Source: Aquabacterium sp. (GTDB lineage Bacteria; Pseudomonadota; Gammaproteobacteria; Burkholderiales; Burkholderiaceae_C). From it: a stretch of DNA of 9,915 nt. A program made the translations under genes and the position numbers. Below the pieces are notes generated by a model. The model ran no database searches, was not told the DNA's origin, and saw only the letters and a program-made list of their open reading frames with translations. The stretch lies in contig JAURXG010000266.1 in the NCBI GenBank assembly GCA_030654555.1, positions 1-9,915 of the forward strand. Reading direction: 5' to 3'. Shown in pieces: positions 7,642-9,915 of this stretch (position 1 is its first letter; the number at the start of each line of letters is the position of its first letter).

Positions 7642-7808
7642 GGCAACCTCGTGATGAAGCCGGCCTGCCGATCGCCTGCAGGATGCCTGCGACCGCGGGC
7701 CGGGCAAATGGCGGCACCGACGTTCCCACTCACCCCGCCCGCGCACAAGCATCCACTCAGGGGATTGCGCAGGGCCCTGATTTGCCGCCGTCTCAGCGGC
7801 CCGCCAGC
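7642..7808 (-). other. Intergenic region upstream of the PEP-CTERM gene
   Basis: These 167 nt separate the MscS stop from the PEP-CTERM start on the same strand and should contain the promoter of the latter. I see no clear sigma-70 -35/-10 pair. The best sigma-54-like GG...GC pair on the minus strand, near 7698-7716, has 11 instead of 10 intervening bases. No hairpin with a T-run ends the MscS transcript. Confidence 0.4.
7647..7650 (-). promoter_or_regulatory. Ribosome binding site of the double-Hcp PEP-CTERM gene
   Basis: On the minus strand GAGG lies 5 nt before the ATG at 7641. It supports this start, which also places the signal peptide exactly at the N-terminus. The frame is open 300 nt further upstream, but that extension has no coding character. 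Confidence 0.55.
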
Positions 7809-8618
7809 CTAGCGGTTGCGCGGCGCGATCGGTGTCTCGGGCATCGGGTAGCCGGCCGCGCCGAAGGTGGCCACCACCGCCTTGTGGGTGTCGAAGTACA
7901 CCTGCCAGTAGTGGTCGGTGTGGGTGTACGGCCGCACGCACAGCAGCGGGCCTTCGGGCGTGAACTGCAGGATCTCGACATCGGGCGCCGGCGCGGTGGC
8001 CACGTTGGGGATCGCGGCGATGGCCGTCTTCAGGCGGCCGATGGCGTCCAACGGGTCGACGCTGTTGGCCACCTTGGCCAGGCAGTCCACCCGGCGCAAG
8101 GGCAGGGTGCTGAAGTTCTGGATGCTGTCGGAGAAGACCTTGTTGTTGCCGACGATGGTCACCACGTTGTCGGGGGTGATGATGGTGGTGCCGAACAGGC
8201 CGATCTCGTGCACCGTGCCGGTGACGCCGCCGGCCTGCACGAAATCACCCACCTTGAACGGGCGCAGCACCTGCATGAAGACACCGGCGGCAAAATGCGC
8301 CAGCAGCCCGCTCCAGGCCGCGCCGATGGCCAGGCCGGCACCGGCCAGCAAGGCGGCGAACGAGGTGGTGCTGACGCCGAAGATGTCCAGGATGGCCAGT
8401 ACCAGGACGATGTTCAGCACCACGTTGAGGATCGAGCGCAGGTAGTTGGCCAGCGTGGCGTCGACCCGCTTGCCGCGCTCGAGCGCCGCGCCGAAGGCGC
8501 GCCCCGCCAGCCCGATCAGCCAGCGGCCGACAATCCAGGCGGCGATCGCGCCCAGGATCTTCAGACCGAAATCCGCGCCCTCGGTGCTGAGAAAATTGAC
8601 GATGGCTTCGACGTTCAC
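7809..8618 (-). CDS. mscS: MscS-family small-conductance mechanosensitive channel
   Basis: The 269-residue protein is close to E. coli MscS (286) and has the three-helix short form. TM1 is about 17-37, TM2 about 60-80 and the pore-lining TM3 about 86-118. TM3 is rich in Gly/Ala and is followed by Arg-Pro-Phe-Lys-Val-Gly-Asp (119-125), the family hallmark at the start of the beta domain. A further match is Thr-Thr-Ile-Ile-Thr-Pro-Asp-Asn-Val-Val-Thr-Ile-Val-Gly-Asn-Asn-Lys, ending with Asn-Phe-Ser (about 144-170). These inner-membrane heptamers open on membrane tension and release solutes during hypo-osmotic shock. I chose the GTG start at 8618 because a perfect AGGAGG lies 7 nt upstream; an upstream in-frame ATG at 8666 would add 16 residues containing that ribosome site. 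The gene is monocistronic and divergent from the glycosylase gene. Confidence 0.93.
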   Translation of the reverse strand: MNVEAIVNFLSTEGADFGLKILGAIAAWIVGRWLIGLAGRAFGAALERGKRVDATLANYLRSILNVVLNIVLVLAILDIFGVSTTSFAALLAGAGLAIGAAWSGLLAHFAAGVFMQVLRPFKVGDFVQAGGVTGTVHEIGLFGTTIITPDNVVTIVGNNKVFSDSIQNFSTLPLRRVDCLAKVANSVDPLDAIGRLKTAIAAIPNVATAPAPDVEILQFTPEGPLLCVRPYTHTDHYWQVYFDTHKAVVATFGAAGYPMPETPIAPRNR

Positions 8619-8677
8619 CTTGATTCCTCCTGTGGCTGCCCCTGCTGGGCGCGCGCAGCATAACAACGCGGCAGACC
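8619..8677. promoter_or_regulatory. Short divergent region between mscS and the glycosylase gene
   Basis: Only 59 nt separate the two start codons. An AT-richer patch at 8657-8666 gives TATGCT on the minus strand (8662-8657), a 4-of-6 match to a -10 box placed to give an mscS leader of about 30 nt. No good -35 partner is visible 16-18 nt upstream. Any mscS -35 would overlap the start of the glycosylase gene. Confidence 0.25.
8626..8631 (-). promoter_or_regulatory. Consensus ribosome binding site for mscS with GTG start
   Basis: On the minus strand AGGAGG sits 7 nt before the GTG at 8618. It is the best Shine-Dalgarno sequence in the window and settles the start. Confidence 0.85.
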
Positions 8678-9184
8678 ATGCGCGGTGAGCCCCCGCAACT
8701 GACGGGGCTCGCGCCGGTGGCCGGGCCCGGCACGCGGCTGCTGGTGCTGGGCAGCTTTCCCGGCGAGGCCTCGCTGCGGGCGCAGCAGTACTACGGCCAT
8801 CCGCGCAACCACTTCTGGCCGATCCTGTCGGCCCTGTGGGGCGTCGATCTGGTGGCCCTGCCCTATCCGGCGCGGCTGCAGGCGATGCAGGCGCATGGCC
8901 TGGGCCTGTGGGACGTGTACGCCGCCTGCCGGCGCGTGGGCAGCCTCGACAGCGCGATCGAGCAGCCGGTGCCCAATCACCTGGCCGGCCTGGTGGCGCG
9001 GCTGCCGGCGCTGCAGGCCATCGCCCACAACGGTGGCGAGTCGGCGCGCGCGATGCGCATCACCGGCGCGCTGGGTCGGCCGGTCTACCGCCTGCCGTCC
9101 ACCAGCCCGGCCAATGCCAGCTGGTCGTTCGAGCGCAAACTCACCGCCTGGCGCGCGGTGTTCACCGCCCACGGCATCTCATGA
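8678..9184 (+). CDS. Hypoxanthine-DNA (deoxyinosine) glycosylase, uracil-DNA glycosylase superfamily
   Basis: The 168-residue protein matches the usual size of this family (UDG superfamily family 6). Motif 1 is clear: Leu-Gly-Ser-Phe-Pro-Gly-Glu-Ala-Ser-Leu (24-33), then Gln-Tyr-Tyr-Gly-His-Pro-Arg-Asn-His-Phe-Trp (37-47). Asn44 is at the position proposed as catalytic in the archaeal HDG (from memory). A Gly-Leu-Trp-Asp-Val-Tyr segment (76-81) and motif 2 Leu-Pro-Ser-Thr-Ser-Pro-Ala-Asn-Ala (139-147) follow. These enzymes remove hypoxanthine arising from adenine deamination, starting base excision repair in the cytosol. The ATG at 8678 gives a short lead before the first strand; its ribosome site is weak. 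The stop overlaps the start of the next gene by ATGA, so the two are translated together. Confidence 0.88.
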   Translation: MRGEPPQLTGLAPVAGPGTRLLVLGSFPGEASLRAQQYYGHPRNHFWPILSALWGVDLVALPYPARLQAMQAHGLGLWDVYAACRRVGSLDSAIEQPVPNHLAGLVARLPALQAIAHNGGESARAMRITGALGRPVYRLPSTSPANASWSFERKLTAWRAVFTAHGIS

Positions 9185-9915
9185 CGACCACGAAGAAGAA
9201 GTCCCAGACCCTGCTGGCCGGGGCGACGATCAGCGAATTCGACGGCGTGCGCTACCTGCACCTGGGCACCGACTGGGTGCAGGGGGCGATGCGCATCCGA
9301 TCGCCGCGCAAGCTGGAGCTGGAATACATCCAGCGCATGATGGCCTGGCTGCTGTGGCGGCCCACCGAGGCGCTGGCCCACGGCCGCGCGGTGCAGCTGG
9401 GGCTGGGCGCGGCGGCGATCACCCGCTTCACCCACCAGGTGCTGCGCTGGCCGACCACGGTGGTGGAGCTGAACCCGTCGGTGATCCAGGCCTGCCGGCT
9501 GTGGTTTCACCTGCCCGACGACGACGAGCGCCTGCAGGTGGTGCATGCCGATGCCGCGCGCTGGGTGCTGCAGGATCAGCACCTGCAGAGCGCCGACGCG
9601 CTGTGCGTCGACCTCTACGACCACGACGCCGCCGCGCCGGTGCTCGACGACGAGGACTTCTACCGCGCCTGCCGCGGCGTGCTGGCGCCGGGCGGGCTGA
9701 TGACGGTGAACCTGTTCGGCCGCGACGCCAGCTTCGAGCGCAGCGCCGAGCGGGTGGCGGCGGCCTTCGGCGCCGACCAGCTGTGGCAGCTGGCGCCCAC
9801 CAAGGAGGGCAACACCGTGCTGGTGGCCGGCCGCGACGTGGTGGTGCCCGACCGCGAGACGCTGAGTGCCCGCGCCGACGCCATCGAAGAGCGCTACGGC
9901 CTGAAGGCGCGCAAG
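9181..9915 (+). CDS. Spermidine synthase-like (aminopropyltransferase fold) protein, 3' end outside window
   Basis: 245 codons are open to the window edge with no stop. The Rossmann methyltransferase-like core is visible: Gln-Leu-Gly-Leu-Gly-Ala-Ala-Ala-Ile (72-80) as the nucleotide loop, Val-Glu-Leu-Asn-Pro (95-99) as the ribose-binding acid, and His-Ala-Asp-Ala (122-125). Val-Asp-Leu-Tyr-Asp (143-147) lies at the position of the catalytic Asp pair of SpeE, and Phe-Tyr...Leu-Ala-Pro-Gly-Gly follows. The N-terminal part is short, and the usual Asp-Glu-x-x-Tyr-x-Glu...His substrate signature is replaced by Arg-Lys-Leu-Glu-Leu-Glu-Tyr-Ile-Gln-Arg-Met-Met (43-54). True putrescine aminopropyltransferase activity is therefore uncertain. 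It may bind SAM or decarboxylated SAM for another reaction. The start ATG overlaps the glycosylase stop by ATGA and has no ribosome site of its own. A lysine cluster follows the start. Confidence 0.8.
   Translation, partial: MTTTKKKSQTLLAGATISEFDGVRYLHLGTDWVQGAMRIRSPRKLELEYIQRMMAWLLWRPTEALAHGRAVQLGLGAAAITRFTHQVLRWPTTVVELNPSVIQACRLWFHLPDDDERLQVVHADAARWVLQDQHLQSADALCVDLYDHDAAAPVLDDEDFYRACRGVLAPGGLMTVNLFGRDASFERSAERVAAAFGADQLWQLAPTKEGNTVLVAGRDVVVPDRETLSARADAIEERYGLKARK

Noticed and set aside
7698..7716. Sigma-54 promoter (GG-N10-GC) upstream of the PEP-CTERM gene, as known for some PEP-CTERM genes
   Set aside because: The spacing is 11 rather than 10, and the -24 element does not match TGGCAC.
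6226..7812. Plus-strand open frame opposite the PEP-CTERM gene (528 residues)
   Set aside because: The opposite strand has a signal peptide, a repeated domain and a sorting tail; this frame has none.
7642..7941. Upstream extension of the PEP-CTERM protein by 100 residues
   Set aside because: It would bury the signal peptide inside the protein and overlap the end of mscS; the ATG at 7641 has its own GAGG.
7683..8663. Plus-strand open frame opposite mscS (326 residues)
   Set aside because: It is an antisense shadow; mscS has three membrane helices, the family motif and a perfect ribosome site.
9085..9624. Minus-strand open frame opposite the aminopropyltransferase-like gene
   Set aside because: It has no recognisable motif and overlaps the coupled gene pair on the plus strand.

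Overview
The window is very GC-rich, densely packed bacterial chromosomal DNA with strong G/C preference at third codon positions. The gene content fits a betaproteobacterium, most likely a Burkholderiales member of the Rubrivivax/Leptothrix/Ideonella kind. This is an inference from GC content, the PEP-CTERM protein, the hypoxanthine-DNA glycosylase and the flavocytochrome c-type flavoprotein; no rRNA or other marker gene is present. I see no tRNA, rRNA, CRISPR array, insertion sequence, integrase or phage gene.

Layout. (1) Positions 2-241 (+) are the C-terminal end of a flavocytochrome c sulfide dehydrogenase-type flavoprotein. (2) A convergent minus-strand block at 256-5416 reads, in transcription order, membrane-anchored trypsin/HtrA-like serine protease, MoxR AAA+ ATPase, DUF58 protein, BatA-like VWA membrane protein, and a beta-hydroxyacid dehydrogenase. 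The first four are spaced by 26 nt, a 4-nt ATGA overlap and 4 nt, so they are almost certainly one operon; the dehydrogenase follows after 59 nt and may be co-transcribed. (3) tatD (metal-dependent DNase/hydrolase) is divergent at 5550-6377 (+). (4) Convergent to tatD is a 414-residue exported protein at 6397-7641 (-). It has a signal peptide, two tandem domains resembling Hcp (the type VI secretion tube protein) and a PEP-CTERM sorting tail. (5) An MscS-type channel lies at 7809-8618 (-). (6) Divergent from it is a hypoxanthine-DNA glycosylase at 8678-9184 (+), overlapped by ATGA with a spermidine synthase-like protein that runs off the window at 9915.

How the genes may work together. The MoxR/DUF58/BatA set matches the MoxR-VWA chaperone-like systems, in which an AAA+ ATPase acts with soluble and membrane-bound MIDAS proteins. 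The upstream membrane protease suggests an envelope or metalloprotein quality-control role (inference). BatB, BatD and BatE partners are absent here.

The most unusual item is the double-Hcp PEP-CTERM protein. It has no type VI secretion neighbours and carries signals for Sec export and exosortase processing, so it looks like an Hcp fold reused as a surface or matrix protein. The glycosylase/aminopropyltransferase-like pair is a second, smaller puzzle.
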